In this document: in pieces, positions 63,545-64,000 of the stretch
Layout of the letters: each line of letters starts with the position of its first letter
Numbering within the stretch: position 1 is the stretch's first letter
DNA from: Gonapodya prolifera JEL478
Taxonomy: Eukaryota > Monoblepharomycota > Monoblepharidomycetes > Monoblepharidales > Gonapodyaceae
DNA: 64,000 bases
Assembly: GCA_001574975.1 (NCBI GenBank)
Contig: KQ965797.1
Location: 203,382-267,381 of the forward strand
Direction of reading: 5' to 3'
The notes under the pieces: model-generated
Database searches by the model: none
What the model saw: the letters and a program-made list of their open reading frames with translations, nothing else
Told to the model about the DNA's origin: nothing
Program-made: the position numbers and the translations under genes

Positions 63545-64000
63545 GGTTATGAGCCCGTCTGCGCCATCGTACTGAGCTCAGAAATCCATTTGGAGACGTG
63601 TGCTGCATCAGGAGTGGACTTGATTGGACACTGTGTGGCTGAATCGTGAAAAATGGCCGACCCCACCACTACTACAACTCCCGCGGCCTCTCTTTCACTC
63701 AATTCCAATGCCTTTAAGAAGGCTGTGGGCGTTATTGAGACAGAGGATGTCTTCCCAACCTGGCGGGAGCATGTTGAAATCAAACTGGATCCGCGGGGAT
63801 ACCTGGGGCTTCTGGATGGCTCAGAGAAGCGCCCAGAAGACGAGGAAGCTGCAAAGGACTGGGACAGACGCAATCGCCAGCTAAAAGCTGNGTTGTGGGC
63901 TGTTTTCCCCCCCCACCTTCAGCAATCCCTCTTGAACTCGCAATTGACAGCAGCAGCAAATTGGAGCGCAGCAAAGCAACGTTTTAGCGCCAAATTAATT
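63545..64000 (+). mobile_element. 5' part of a copia-type LTR retrotransposon (gag), cut by the window edge
   Basis: An ATG at 63653 opens a frame that runs to the end of the window. It reads like a Ty1/copia gag (UBN2-like): a Thr/Ala/Ser-rich start, VFPTWREHVEIKLDPRGY, a charged EEAAKDWDRRNRQLKA helix and a following LLNSQLTAAANWSAAKQRF. These match the W-rich N-terminal capsid pattern of that group. Upstream at about 63545, GGTTATGAGCCC resembles the TGGTATCAGAGCC-type primer-binding site used with initiator tRNA, so the LTR probably ends just before it. An ambiguous base at 63891 falls in one codon but does not break the frame. Intactness downstream cannot be judged. Confidence 0.6.

Overview
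The window is nuclear DNA of a filamentous fungus, most likely an Agaricomycete-type basidiomycete. Genes are dense and lie on both strands. Almost all are split by 50-90 nt GT-AG introns, and typical fungal housekeeping genes are present (ATG18, ERG6, complex I 51 kDa subunit, ALG10, a TEY MAP kinase). I rebuilt exon structures by hand from splice signals, reading phase and remembered family sequence. Where a join is given, the phases close exactly; no transcript was available.

Layout: 0-1.1 kb (-) small coiled-coil gene, divergent from ATG18 (+, 1.2-3.1). 3.5-5.7 (-) ERG6 sterol methyltransferase, divergent from a Rieske/AIF-type oxidoreductase (+, 6.3-8.6). 8.7-10.9 (-) decayed copies of a fatty-acid-hydroxylase-superfamily gene. 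11.8-17.1 (-) a 1524-residue protein that joins two AMPK-type glycogen-binding (CBM48-like) modules to a repetitive proline-rich tract and a four-repeat annexin core. 18.3-18.5 a 53-bp tandem array, then (+) a membrane-anchored GH26-type mannanase and a small tail-anchored-looking protein. 22.2-23.6 (-) a type I membrane glycoprotein of unknown family. 23.7-25.4 (-) NDUFV1. 25.7-28.2 (-) an ALDH11/GAPN-like dehydrogenase. 28.4-28.9 (-) a small unknown. 29.2-36.3 (+) a tight head-to-tail run: MAP kinase, ALG10, a fatty-acid-hydroxylase-family membrane enzyme, and a PuuE-like deacetylase. 36.3-38.5 mostly non-coding with a direct repeat. 38.5-40.8 (-) a second intact fatty-acid-hydroxylase-family gene whose large intron carries a GC-rich repeat array. 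42.1-61.6 (-) one gene for a coiled-coil protein of about 6235 residues. 61.6-64 repeats, intergenic DNA and the 5' part of a copia-type element running off the edge.

The genes do not form one obvious pathway. Themes are lipid/sterol membrane chemistry (ERG6 and four fatty-acid-hydroxylase-superfamily loci, two dead), cell wall and glycans (MAP kinase of the wall-integrity type, ALG10, GH26, deacetylase), mitochondrial redox (NDUFV1, AIF-like) and autophagy (ATG18). The two most unusual items are the glycogen-binding/annexin fusion and the giant coiled-coil gene. A GC-rich repeat family with a CCTCGGTC core recurs at three places.
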